This document shows, piece by piece, positions 24,128 through 34,016 of a DNA stretch of 64,000 nucleotides. Made by a program: the position numbers and the translations under genes. The DNA comes from Deroplatys truncata (Eukaryota; Arthropoda; Insecta; Mantodea; Mantidae): NCBI GenBank assembly GCA_030765065.1, contig CM060978.1, forward strand, positions 116,789,692 to 116,853,691. Reading direction: 5' to 3'. Every line of letters begins with the position of its first letter. The first letter of the stretch is position 1. A model generated the notes under the pieces. The model was not told the origin of the DNA, did no database searches, and worked only from the letters and a program-made list of their open reading frames with translations.

Positions 24128-24534
24128 AGTTCCAGAGTCTATCTTATCATGAGAAGGATTCTGGCTGAGAAATTTTTCTTATAAATATACTTGAATGAAT
24201 TACTTCATGAAGTTTTGCACACGTATACACTATTAAACGGATAAGATGTGTGTATTTAAAAAGAGGCTGTCGATATGAAATACAAAATCGGAATTTAAAA
24301 AGTCCAAATTTCTGCGATAAATAACTTAACTGTTGAATATTATTTGGTCTAGTACATATTTAAAACAGATTCCACGAGCTTTAAAATGAGTCCAATATGG
24401 AGTTTATACGAGAATTTGAAGGGGGATAAAAGCTATTATATATGTCGGCGTAGCTACTTCTTTGCACTAAAATGTTGACTCTGGTTGGTTTTCAAAATAT
24501 TAAAGTTATGAGGGTGGGTGGACCTTCTATTTCA
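24128..24534. other. No recognised feature
   Basis: AT-rich DNA between the hAT target duplication and the LTR element. It ends with the AAGC copy duplicated by the LTR element. Confidence 0.5.
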
Positions 24535-24912
24535 AAGCTGATACGGTAATTTGTATCATAAATTACTTAAAGGTAAATAATAATTGTAATATAAATATGT
24601 ATTTTTATGTGACATTGATTTCAGAGGTTTATTAATTGTAATTATTATTGGTAAATAATAATATAAGGCTTTACTGGAACTGTTAGTAATGGCGTAAGAA
24701 TGCAGCAAGGGGATGAGTTGTTTATCGTTACCGGGAACCAGGAAGTTACGTAATGTTTCGCGCCTTTTCGGTAAAAAAGCTTCCAGAATGTTCTCTAAAA
24801 GAAATATGTATTAGTGGTTTTCATTGGATGTTAAAATAGACGCTAATGTTGGCGCGTTTTATAAGCCTATAGCATTTCATTTATAATCTTTAGGCGTATC
24901 TTAAGGCTAGCC

Positions 24913-24920
24913 TATAAATA
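24913..24920 (+). promoter_or_regulatory. TATA box in the LTR
   Basis: TATAAATA. The same octamer occurs in the equivalent position of the 3' LTR (32571-32578) and, in reverse, in the LTRs of element 2 (for example 61639-61646). Transcription would start about 30 bp downstream, just before the short CAAGATTCTCA repeats. Confidence 0.65.
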
Positions 24921-25226
24921 AGCCAGGTCGAGGTAGCGGGTCCCCCAGTTCGGCAAGATTCTCAAAACATTATACATCGTCCCCAGTGTTCAACAAGATT
25001 CTCAACACATAACACGTCAGCTCATAGTTCAACAAGATTCTCATGTCGGTCTCTCAATTCGTAAAGTTACGCGCAGCAGAAGTACGAGAAATCTTATAAA
25101 GTATTATACAGTTGAATATATAAAGTTGAAGTACGTGAGTTAAAAGTGATAAGCAGTTATTACAAACAGTTTCAGTATGGCGATTATCTAGATAAATCTG
25201 TGAAAGTGTTCGTGAACGTGTTCTGC

Positions 25227-25232
25227 AATAAA
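25227..25232 (+). promoter_or_regulatory. Polyadenylation signal in the LTR
   Basis: AATAAA, repeated at 32885-32890 in the 3' LTR, where it would act. A transcript ending shortly after it would contain the PBS-like motifs only at its 5' end. Confidence 0.45.
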
Positions 25233-25463
25233 GATTATAAAACCAATTTCTTCGTCAATATCATTTCTAGACAAAAGATTCCTTTCCGCTTCACACCCTG
25301 CAAGAGAAACATGTTCGATCCCAAACAGCTCGCCGGAGGACATTTAAAATAAATTATTTCAAAAACTGATACAAATTGCTACGCCAGAGGGAACTATGGA
25401 CCAGACCAACGAATGACGTCACACAAGATGGCTTCGCGTGAAGTAAACACATCTTTGCTCTCG

Positions 25464-25613
25464 TAAATTGGCTTCCACAACGTGGTGCTATAAACACGTA
25501 AAATTGCTATTGCAAATTGGCTCCCATACGTGGGGCAGTTAAAGTTATGTAAACAAACATTTATTTGCAACATACAATTTGTTCTCTCGCAAATTGGCTC
25601 CACAACGTGGTGC
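25464..25613 (+). repeat. Three PBS-like motifs within U5
   Basis: Units at 25464-25489, 25512-25536 and 25589-25613 read (G/T)(C/T)AAATTGGCT followed by CC.-ACGTGG.GC. Each copies the LTR end plus the PBS that lies at 25643-25668. Spacing is irregular (48, 77 and 54 bp). They recur in the 3' LTR. Confidence 0.85.
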
Positions 25614-25648
25614 TTTAAAACATATATACAATGAGTTATCTCGCAAAT

Positions 25649-25668
25649 TGGCGCCATCAACGTGGGGC
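25649..25668 (+). promoter_or_regulatory. Primer-binding site, tRNA-Lys type with 2-nt insertion
   Basis: TGGCGCCATCAACGTGGGGC lies 3 nt after the LTR end. It equals the standard tRNA-Lys1,2 primer-binding sequence TGGCGCCCAACGTGGGGC except for two extra central bases. Two LTRs of equal length that both end just before it indicate that this site was used in the last replication. Confidence 0.8.
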
Positions 25669-25980
25669 GAAGCGACCAGGAAAGGAACTCGAGTAACCAG
25701 GAAAGGATCAGAAATAACCAAGAAGAATTGAGAGGACCAAAGGAGGAATGCAGCGGTGAAATCATCTACAAGACCCAGATTCAAGAAACAACAGGGACAA
25801 CAGACTTCGATCGTAATTCCGAGATTACGAGGCAACAGGGAATTCAACGCAAAAACATCGAAACGACGTAGATTCATCACAACACAACGCAGAAGCGACA
25901 TCAAATCTAGGAGAATGGGGCAGAACGCTGGACATTAAAGTAACAGCAACATACAGCATCAAAAAGGTAAAGCAATTTCA

Positions 25981-28023
25981 ATGTTACTTAGGAATGGTAG
26001 GATAATAAAAACAATGGCTGCTAGCAATACAGAAGAAATAATTATGGAGGGAGATAGTGTAACAGTTAGCTGTGATCCAATACAAAGTACAGGAAATAGC
26101 CCAGACTTTTTGGGATTCGAAGATGAAAATGTTAGTGTAGAAAGTGAGAATAGAATAGCAGGAAATGTTAATTCTGATGTTAGTATGATTATGGAAATGT
26201 TGAGAAAATTTGGTGAAAAATTAGATCAAAACAGGGAAGATATGCAAAAGAGTCATAGGGAATTAAGGGAAGATCTTAGTAAGAAAATAGAACAAAACAG
26301 GGAAGATATTGATAGGCGTTTAGAACAAAAACTAACTCAGAATAATGAGAAATTGAGGGAAGATATCGGTAAAAGCTTAGAACAAAACAGGGAAGAGATT
26401 GAAAAGAAATTCATGGAGCTAGATAGTAGTATGATTAAAATGAAAAATGAAAATCAAGAAATGATAGCAAATGAAATAGGTGAAGTTTCAAAGAAAATGT
26501 TAGACATGAGCAGGGAAATATCTAACCAAAAAAATGAGGTGAATAATAAAATAGAGCATGTTAATGTAAAATGTACAGAGCTAGGTAGCCGAATGAGTAG
26601 CATTTCAAGTGAGTTAAAAGAGATGATGGAGGCTACAAATGCAGATTTAATACAGGTGCAAGTTAATTTCAGAGGGGAAATATCTGAAATTCAGAAGGAG
26701 TCAGAAAAACAGAGAAATAAATTGTCTGATGAAGTTAAAGATTTGTCTAAAGATTTGAATCAAAAGCTAACTTCTGAAATTAACAAAAACCAAACTGTTC
26801 AAAATGAGAATAATAAAAAATTGGAACAGACAATAGAAAATCTGCAGGGTACTGTAAATAGGTTAGAATTGAATTCAAGGGCAAATATATGTGATGTGAA
26901 TGTATCAGATGTACAAAATAATGATAGAGGTAGTTCCTCAGGTATGACAAATAATGTGAGTGATGCGGCAGCTTCATCTATAGCTAATGCTGAAACTCAG
27001 AGTGCACAAGTTACACTAGAGAATTTAAATATGGGAATAGGGAATTTGCAAAATTACAATCATATCTTAAGTGATTTTCCACTTCCAAAATTTAATGAAA
27101 ACTCCAGTCCAGTACAGTTCATTGCAGAATTATCAGAGTATTTTCAAATTAAAAAGATACCTGAAGCATTGAAAATGATAGTTGTCAAAAGATGTTTGGA
27201 CCAGAAAACCTTAGATTGGTTACAAATGGTATCAGGGGGCGAAATTTCATATGAATCCTTTAAGAGATTATTCATGAACAGATTTTGGAATGTTACGGTA
27301 CAGCAAAGAATACGAGCAATGCTTAGTCACGGTCAATTTAATCCACGAGGGGGAATATCGATGACTGATTACTTACTAAAACATGCAAGTCAGGTTAGAA
27401 ACTTGTCACCTCCAATCAGTGAGGAAGATTTTGTGAGTTTGCTCGCAAGGCATTATCCTATAAGGATACAACATTACTTATTAATTGCAAAACCACGGAA
27501 CATCTATGAGATGACAGAATTAATAACAGCTTTGGAACAACAGGAAGAAGATATGTCTCGGGAGTGGGAACATAGATTTTTAGATGCACAAGATAGAAGA
27601 AATTACCAAGGTAGTTATCAGCAAATTAGAGGACAAGACAGACATCATGAAATTAATACCAGACAACGGTATCAATCATACGTTCCACAATTTGAAAGAT
27701 CAAGGATAGATAGGAGACCAGGCCGGCAGGAACAAATAAATTATGTCCGGACAGAAAGATTGCCTGAAAGAGGGCAAAATTATGGAAGGAGGTACACTAG
27801 ACAGAGGGGAAATTTCACTCACTGGAGGGAAAATAATAACCGAGAAAGATCTGAGGAATGGCAAGAAAATTACGTGCCAAGGGGACAAAATGTCAGAAAT
27901 CGAGGATTTCGAACTCGAGGAAGGGGAACTCAAAACAATGGTAGCGACACGGAAATAGATTTAGCGCCTGTTAGGAATGGCAGTCCCGTACGTGAACATG
28001 GAAATAACCAGGAAAACTGTTAA
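25981..28023 (+). CDS. gag: Gag polyprotein of element 1
   Basis: A 680-aa intact frame after a leader of about 310 nt. Residues about 70-300 form a long, charged, predicted coiled coil with internal repeats of LEQNRE(D/E)I type. Residues about 361-525 resemble the retrotransposon gag capsid domain (LPKFNENSSPVQF, later QFNPRGG and a C-terminal helical end). Residues about 538-680 are rich in Arg, Gln, Asn and Gly with RGR-like patches, likely for RNA binding. No CCHC zinc knuckle is present, which is unusual but known in some lineages. The product would assemble the particle. The frame ends 16 nt after the pol frame opens. Confidence 0.88.
   Translation: MLLRNGRIIKTMAASNTEEIIMEGDSVTVSCDPIQSTGNSPDFLGFEDENVSVESENRIAGNVNSDVSMIMEMLRKFGEKLDQNREDMQKSHRELREDLSKKIEQNREDIDRRLEQKLTQNNEKLREDIGKSLEQNREEIEKKFMELDSSMIKMKNENQEMIANEIGEVSKKMLDMSREISNQKNEVNNKIEHVNVKCTELGSRMSSISSELKEMMEATNADLIQVQVNFRGEISEIQKESEKQRNKLSDEVKDLSKDLNQKLTSEINKNQTVQNENNKKLEQTIENLQGTVNRLELNSRANICDVNVSDVQNNDRGSSSGMTNNVSDAAASSIANAETQSAQVTLENLNMGIGNLQNYNHILSDFPLPKFNENSSPVQFIAELSEYFQIKKIPEALKMIVVKRCLDQKTLDWLQMVSGGEISYESFKRLFMNRFWNVTVQQRIRAMLSHGQFNPRGGISMTDYLLKHASQVRNLSPPISEEDFVSLLARHYPIRIQHYLLIAKPRNIYEMTELITALEQQEEDMSREWEHRFLDAQDRRNYQGSYQQIRGQDRHHEINTRQRYQSYVPQFERSRIDRRPGRQEQINYVRTERLPERGQNYGRRYTRQRGNFTHWRENNNRERSEEWQENYVPRGQNVRNRGFRTRGRGTQNNGSDTEIDLAPVRNGSPVREHGNNQENC
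28008..28023 (+). promoter_or_regulatory. Gag-pol overlap, candidate -1 frameshift region
   Basis: The pol frame is open from 28008 (after a TAA at 28005-28007) and the gag stop is at 28021-28023, so the frames overlap by 16 nt in the -1 relation. An A-rich string GGAAAAC lies at 28011-28017. It is not a canonical X-XXY-YYZ heptamer, so the exact slip site is uncertain. Confidence 0.45.
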
Positions 28024-28169
28024 CAGACTCCTGTGCAGTAGGTTCTCAGGACGTCTTTAATAATTCAGTATCCATTACCAATACAAATCATACGCCTACA
28101 CATACACCCTGTAATAAGATTACAGCAACAAAAGATAAGGGAGAAAATTTTGAGTCACCTCATGTTAGA

Positions 28170-31100
28170 ATGGAAATTGCGAAGAAAGAAATCATTGCAA
28201 CTATAGATTCTGGTTCATCAGCTTCAATTTGCTCACAGAAATTTTACATAAATTTGATTAATGAAGGTAACAAGATTATGGCTCTTCCCACTAGTAATTT
28301 AGTTTGTCGTGTTGCAATTGGAAGAACTGCACAGGTCATAAAAACACAAGCTCTACTTAGCATACTTATTGGCGGAGAGAATTTTGAGGTTATGTTTCTA
28401 ATTGTAAACCATCTGATTTGTGACATAATTATAGGATGTGACTTCCTACATGAATATGAAGCATGTATAGATTTTAAACATGAAGAGTTAAAAATAACAA
28501 AAGAAGATAGAGAAATAAGGGTACCATTTATAAAAGAAAAAGTTTCTGTAATCGATATGACAAAGGATGAGAAAAATATTTGTGACCAAGAGTTTTTTGT
28601 GCAAATAACAGAAACTGATAGAAATAGTCAGATAAAGCAGGTAATCACAGAATATGAAGGAAATACCATGCCATATTTTCAACAGCTAGCAGAAATGCCA
28701 GAGAAAGTAGAGGAATTTACAATCCAAACAAAAGACGACCATGTGAGCGAGACAAACAACAGCAGGAAAGAGAAGAGAAATGAGGAAATAATACACAAGT
28801 GTGAAGAAGCTTATAATCTTACGATAATGCAAAAACAAATCCTTCATGATGTTTTGATGAACAATAGTTCAGTATTTAGTAATATCCCAGGCAGATGTAA
28901 TGTATATCAGCATACATTTCAAGTAGAAGACGTACCACCATATAGGCACAAGTATGACAATTTATCTATAAGTCTTCGAGACAAAGCTAGACAATTAATA
29001 AATAGCATGTTAGAAAATGGGATTATTGAGCAAAGTAATTCTCAATACATAAATTCAATCTGCTGGAGTATTAAAAGAGACGGTAGTTTGAGATTAACTT
29101 TAGACGGCAGATATGTCAACAAGTATATGAAACCAGATCATTTTCAAAGTGAGGGAATTGAACAACTAATTACAAAACTTTCAAGAGGAAGATTTTTGAC
29201 ATCCATTGACCTCACTGCATCCTATTGGCAAGTGGAATTAGATCCGCAAGTGCGTGATTACACTTCATTTCAGTACTCAGGGATCCAGTATCGCTTTTGT
29301 GTAAATCCTTTTGGTTTAAAAAACTCGGGAAGTGGATTTTTGAGAGCCATTCACAGTATCTTTGGAAATTCTGCAGATGACTTTTTAATAAAGTATATTG
29401 ACGACTTCTTAATCATTAGTCAAACATTTGAAGAACACATGAATAATGTCCATTATGTGTTAAATAAACTACAACAACATGGTATGACTGTGAACATACT
29501 AAAATCAAAATTTTGTGTCAAGGAAATAAATTTTCTGGGTTATGTAGTGGATGAACGAGGTATAAGACCTGATCAGAAAAGAATAGAAGCAATAATGAGA
29601 ATTCCGCCACCCAGGAACGTAAAACAAATTAGACGTCTCTTAGGGGTATTGAACTTTCAGAGTAAGTTCGTACCAAGATATTCGGCTGAAATAGAACCAC
29701 TGCGGCAGCTACTCCGAAAGAACAATAAGTGGAAATGGACAGAGGATCATCAAAAATGTTTTGAGAGAGTAAAGGAACTCTTTGCTAAGTCCATATTACT
29801 CGAGAGGCCCAGAGAAGATTTGGAATATGAGATTTATGTCGACGCATCAATGCAAGGATACGCCGGAATTTTAGGGCAGCGAGACATCAATAATGACTTT
29901 CACGTCATTAGTACAGCTTCTAGAGGACTTACAAATATTGAGCGAAATTCTTCAGTGACTCAGTTAGAAATTGGAGCACTATATTTCTCATTAATTCGTT
30001 TTAAAACCTATATTTATCAGCAAAAGGTGAAAGTATATTCAGACCACATCAGCTTAACTTTCATACAACGGTGTAGATTATGTAGTGGAAAACTTGCTAG
30101 ATACATTCATGCAATATCTGCATTCGATATTGAGATTATCCACATTCCTGGCAAAAACAATACCTTCAGTGATTTACTATCAAGATTGAACTACAACCCA
30201 CAAATTCCCGAAAATATTGAAAGGCCTAGAAATGAAGTCAAAATATTGACAATTGAAATTCCTTTAAGCAAAGAAATGATTAGAAAATTGAAAAATATGG
30301 GGGAAATTCAAAACGAGGATGCAAAATTATTTGAACTTAAAGAAAATGCACCATTGATTGAGGAGGCAAAGAAAGAAATTATAGCAATTCGAGATGGGAC
30401 ATTATACAAAAAGCATGGAAAAGAAATGCCTAGTTGGAAGGTAATGGTTCCGAAAAGCATGGAAAAGGAACTAATTAAGAATTTTCATGAAGGGTTAGCA
30501 CACTCAGGGACGGACCGAACAACTTCTATGATTTTAGAGAATTTATACATATCCAAATTGCGTCAAAAAGTTCGCAAATTTATATCGTGCTGCAACCTGT
30601 GTCAGAAGGCAAAGCAAATAAATGCAGCATATGCATTTGAAACTAATTCGGTTATAAGGGATAAGCCGAGATGTGTAATTAGTATTGATATTCATGGTCC
30701 GATGCCTCCAAGTCAATTTGGAAATAAATATATATTTGTCTGTTATGATATATTCAGCAAATATGTAAGAATTTACCCTTTGAGAAAACCTACAGGTTTA
30801 GCATGTTTGAATAGATTACTTAAGTCATATGTGATAGAAGAAGGACCTATTCAATCTGTATTGAGCGATAATGCTTCGTACTTCACAGGAAAAAAATTTA
30901 TGGATGGGCTGAAAGAAAATGGCATTAAACAATATTTTTCGTCAAGATACAGACCGAACTCCAACCCAGTGGAGAGGGAAATTAAGGAAATTTCAAATTA
31001 TCTAAGGGTGTTATGTCATCGAAAACACACCCAATGGTATGGATACGTGAACTTTGTTCAGAACCTACTAAATGAAACCATAAACAATGTGACAGGATAT

Positions 31101-31532
31101 AAACCATGTGAACTTAAGTTGGGAAAGAAGATCAATACAATGTGTAAAAAAATTCCAGGAGCCATTCCAGATGCGCATTCGATACCACCAACAGAAGAAG
31201 AGATGTTCCGAAAAGCATTTGAGAGGATGAAGAAAAAAGGCATAAAAAGAAAAATGAAACATGAAGAAAAGAAGAGAAAGGAATGGAGGATCAAAATAGG
31301 AGATTTAGTTTTGGTTAAAACCAAGAAATTGTCCGACAAAGAAAATAAACCTTATTGGCGAATGTTTCTCAAATACCATGGACCATATGAAGTTGTTAAA
31401 GTATATGGAACTAATACATATGAGTTATGTAATCCAACAAATCAAAAAAGCATAGGAAAGTTCCATATTGAGATGCTGAAACCATACAACCATGAAGATC
31501 ATGGTGAAACAAAAGACAAAGATGATAAATAA
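28170..31532 (+). CDS. pol: Pol polyprotein of element 1 (protease, RT, RNase H, integrase)
   Basis: A 1120-aa frame from the first ATG, open upstream to 28008, so frameshift fusion to gag is more likely than independent initiation. Protease: D13 in TIDSGSSAS, later IIIGCDFL. RT about residues 257-480 with YIDD at 409-412. RNase H with catalytic-type D558 in YVDAS. Integrase zinc domain H773-x4-H778-x29-C808-x2-C811 and catalytic triad D840-x59-D900-x34-E935. A GPY-type C-terminal module ends with HIEMLKPY. All key residues seen are intact. Domain order defines the Ty3/gypsy class. Confidence 0.93.
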   Translation: MEIAKKEIIATIDSGSSASICSQKFYINLINEGNKIMALPTSNLVCRVAIGRTAQVIKTQALLSILIGGENFEVMFLIVNHLICDIIIGCDFLHEYEACIDFKHEELKITKEDREIRVPFIKEKVSVIDMTKDEKNICDQEFFVQITETDRNSQIKQVITEYEGNTMPYFQQLAEMPEKVEEFTIQTKDDHVSETNNSRKEKRNEEIIHKCEEAYNLTIMQKQILHDVLMNNSSVFSNIPGRCNVYQHTFQVEDVPPYRHKYDNLSISLRDKARQLINSMLENGIIEQSNSQYINSICWSIKRDGSLRLTLDGRYVNKYMKPDHFQSEGIEQLITKLSRGRFLTSIDLTASYWQVELDPQVRDYTSFQYSGIQYRFCVNPFGLKNSGSGFLRAIHSIFGNSADDFLIKYIDDFLIISQTFEEHMNNVHYVLNKLQQHGMTVNILKSKFCVKEINFLGYVVDERGIRPDQKRIEAIMRIPPPRNVKQIRRLLGVLNFQSKFVPRYSAEIEPLRQLLRKNNKWKWTEDHQKCFERVKELFAKSILLERPREDLEYEIYVDASMQGYAGILGQRDINNDFHVISTASRGLTNIERNSSVTQLEIGALYFSLIRFKTYIYQQKVKVYSDHISLTFIQRCRLCSGKLARYIHAISAFDIEIIHIPGKNNTFSDLLSRLNYNPQIPENIERPRNEVKILTIEIPLSKEMIRKLKNMGEIQNEDAKLFELKENAPLIEEAKKEIIAIRDGTLYKKHGKEMPSWKVMVPKSMEKELIKNFHEGLAHSGTDRTTSMILENLYISKLRQKVRKFISCCNLCQKAKQINAAYAFETNSVIRDKPRCVISIDIHGPMPPSQFGNKYIFVCYDIFSKYVRIYPLRKPTGLACLNRLLKSYVIEEGPIQSVLSDNASYFTGKKFMDGLKENGIKQYFSSRYRPNSNPVEREIKEISNYLRVLCHRKHTQWYGYVNFVQNLLNETINNVTGYKPCELKLGKKINTMCKKIPGAIPDAHSIPPTEEEMFRKAFERMKKKGIKRKMKHEEKKRKEWRIKIGDLVLVKTKKLSDKENKPYWRMFLKYHGPYEVVKVYGTNTYELCNPTNQKSIGKFHIEMLKPYNHEDHGETKDKDDK

Positions 31533-32196
31533 TAAATGCTGAATAGTTAAAGACGAAATGCAGAGCAATGTATTGGAACGTAAGAGGGTTAAATAAATAT
31601 GTACGTCATAGGAAAGGAGAAATAAATTTTGGACATGATTAAATGTTTGAGAGGAAAATAACATTTTACTAGTAACAGAACATGTGAAATAAAGCATGAT
31701 GTTATATTAAAGTAAAGTACATAAATACTATTCCAAGAGTATTGTTAAGATAAAGTAAAAAAAAATGGTAAACATAATTAAAACAAATATTTATGTAGTA
31801 AATAGAACATGTGAAACAGTGCCTAGATTTAAGAGATGTAAATATTTGTGTTGAGGGTGAATATTTTGGTACATATGTATAATAATTACAAAAATCTTAA
31901 ATGTATAAATTTTTGTCAACAACTCAAAGTAAACAATTTTGAAACAGTAATTAAATAATTTAGGGTAAAGTATTTGCTATATAAAAAAAAATTTGTAATG
32001 TCAGATTAATATCTAAATTAATTAAACCAGAGCCAGTAAGTAGTGGCGAGATAAAACATATGTCGTGTGTTAAATGCGTGTGAAGTGTTTAGTGAAAGTG
32101 ATAGCGTGTGTTACAAGATTTAGGAGACTAAAAACAAAATTATAAAATTTCTAAACAAGTTATAAATATTTATAATTATGTTTCTAGTGGGGCATA
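31533..32196 (+). other. Element 1 3' untranslated region with polypurine tract
   Basis: A-rich, with no open frame of note and no envelope gene. The last bases before the LTR, AGTGGGGCATA (32186-32196), contain a short G-rich purine run likely to prime plus-strand synthesis. The same sequence precedes the 3' LTR of element 2. Confidence 0.7.
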
Positions 32197-33303
32197 TGAT
32201 ACGGTAATTTGTATCATAAATTACTTAAAGGTAAATAATAATTGTAATATAAATATGTATTTTTATGTGACATTGATTTCAGAGGTTTATTAATTGTAAT
32301 TATTATTGGTAAATAATAATATAAGGCTTTACTGGAACTGTTAGTAATGGCGTAAGAATGCAGCAAGGGGATGAGTTGTTTATCGTTACCGGGAACCAGG
32401 AAGTTACGTAATGTTTCGCGCCTTTTCGGTAAAAAAGCTTCCAGAATGTTCTCTAAAAGAAATATGTATTAGTGGTTTTCATTGGATGTTAAAATAGACG
32501 CTAATGTTGGCGCGTTTTATAAGCCTATAGCATTTCATTTATAATCTTTAGGCGTATCTTAAGGCTAGCCTATAAATAAGCCAGGTCGAGGTAGCGGGTC
32601 CCCCAGTTCGGCAAGATTCTCAAAACATTATACATCGTCCCCAGTGTTCAACAAGATTCTCAACACATAACACGTCAGCTCATAGTTCAACAAGATTCTC
32701 ATGTCGGTCTCTCAATTCGTAAAGTTACGCGCAGCAGAAGTACGAGAAATCTTATAAAGTATTATACAGTTGAATATATAAAGTTGAAGTACGTGAGTTA
32801 AAAGTGATAAGCAGTTATTACAAACAGTTTCAGTATGGCGATTATCTAGATAAATCTGTGAAAGTGTTCGTGAACGTGTTCTGCAATAAAGATTATAAAA
32901 CCAATTTCTTCGTCAATATCATTTCTAGACAAAAGATTCCTTTCCGCTTCACACCCTGCAAGAGAAACATGTTCGATCCCAAACAGCTCGCCGGAGGACA
33001 TTTAAAATAAATTATTTCAAAAACTGATACAAATTGCTACGCCAGAGGGAACTATGGACCAGACCAACGAATGACGTCACACAAGATGGCTTCGCGTGAA
33101 GTAAACACATCTTTGCTCTCGTAAATTGGCTTCCACAACGTGGTGCTATAAACACGTAAAATTGCTATTGCAAATTGGCTCCCATACGTGGGGCAGTTAA
33201 AGTTATGTAAACAAACATTTATTTGCAACATACAATTTGTTCTCTCGCAAATTGGCTCCACAACGTGGTGCTTTAAAACATATATACAATGAGTTATCTC
33301 GCA
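32197..33303 (+). repeat. 3' LTR of element 1 (1107 bp)
   Basis: Same length as the 5' LTR, with no difference found in a line-by-line reading. It ends CTCGCA, followed by the duplicated AAGC. Confidence 0.93.
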
Positions 33304-33434
33304 AAGCATGACATGCATACAAAGTTTTCGAAGTTATTTAATGATTTTGTGTTTCATCAGTGTTCGACTTGACATTGAATGACCCATACCGCTCCCATCG
33401 CGCCCTCACAAGTGCACCGCTATTATTAGTTGAG

Positions 33435-33710
33435 AAAAATTAAATTGAGTTTTATTTATGGACGCTCTTTAACTTTTATGGTCCTCAGCGTCCCATTCTA
33501 TATTGGGCGTGAAAGACAGGACATTTTACTTAGAGGCATTCTTATCAGGCGTGAGGTTCTTTTACGTGCCGTAAATCTACGACACGGCACCACCAGCTTT
33601 ACTTCCCTTCCGAAGGAAGCCAAGCTAAGGATTTTCACGCCCGAAACAATCCATCGCCCTCCGCCGTGTTTCAACCCGCGACTTCGAGAACCAGAGGCCA
33701 GCATGAATTG
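33435..33710 (-). repeat. tRNA-derived SINE, left member of a dimer
   Basis: Minus-strand copy with complete tail. The tRNA head is cut after the block corresponding to CCAGAGGCCAGCATG, where the tail of the second SINE begins. Confidence 0.85.
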
Positions 33711-34003
33711 AATGGAATTGAGTTTTGTTTGTGGACACTCTTTAACTGCTGTGGTCCTTAGCGTCCCATTCTATATTGGGCATGAAAGGCCGGTAATTTT
33801 TTTGGAGGCCTCTTTATGAGGCTTAAGGTTCTTTTATGTGCCGTAAATCTACGACACGGGATTACAGGCCTTGCTTCCCTTCCGAAGGAAGCCATACTAA
33901 GGATTTTTATGCCCGAAAAATATCCATCGCCCTCAGCCGGGTTTGAACCCGTAACCTGGGAAACCAGAGGCTAGCATGGTATCACTAGACCACGGAGGAC
34001 GAC
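33711..34003 (-). repeat. tRNA-derived SINE, right member of a dimer
   Basis: Full minus-strand copy ending with the head (reverse complement GTCCTCCGTGG). The pair is bounded by ATTATTAGTTGAG (33422-33434) and ATTATTAGCTGAG (34004-34016). A single target duplication therefore encloses both SINEs. Confidence 0.88.
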
Positions 34004-34016
34004 ATTATTAGCTGAG

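Larger units (their letters stand above)
24539..25645 (+). repeat. 5' LTR of element 1 (1107 bp)
   Basis: It starts with TGATAC, which pairs with GTATCA 14 nt further on. It contains a TATA box, three copies of a roughly 40-bp repeat with core CAAGATTCTCA (24960-25042), a polyadenylation signal at 25227 and three PBS-like motifs near its end. An open frame at 25146-25352 recurs in the other LTR and is not considered a gene. Confidence 0.93.
24535..33307 (+). mobile_element. Complete Ty3/gypsy-type LTR retrotransposon (element 1)
   Basis: The 4-bp duplication AAGC (24535-24538 and 33304-33307) encloses two 1107-bp LTRs that begin TG, end CA and show no difference by eye. Between them are a PBS for tRNA-Lys, a leader, gag and pol in that order (protease, RT, RNase H, integrase), and a 664-bp A-rich region with no env. 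The pol order places it in the Ty3/gypsy superfamily. Long LTRs, a tRNA-Lys PBS and a 4-bp duplication recall the Osvaldo/Ulysses/Woot group, but that placement is a guess. Identical LTRs and open frames imply recent insertion and possible activity. Confidence 0.93.

Noticed and set aside
25146-25352. 68-codon open frame inside the LTR, repeated at 32804-33010
   Set aside because: It is identical in both LTRs only because the LTRs are identical. It has no recognisable domain and overlaps the R/U5 regulatory region.
31533-32196. Possible env gene after pol
   Set aside because: Only 664 bp remain before the LTR, with no open frame of useful length, no signal peptide and no membrane segment.
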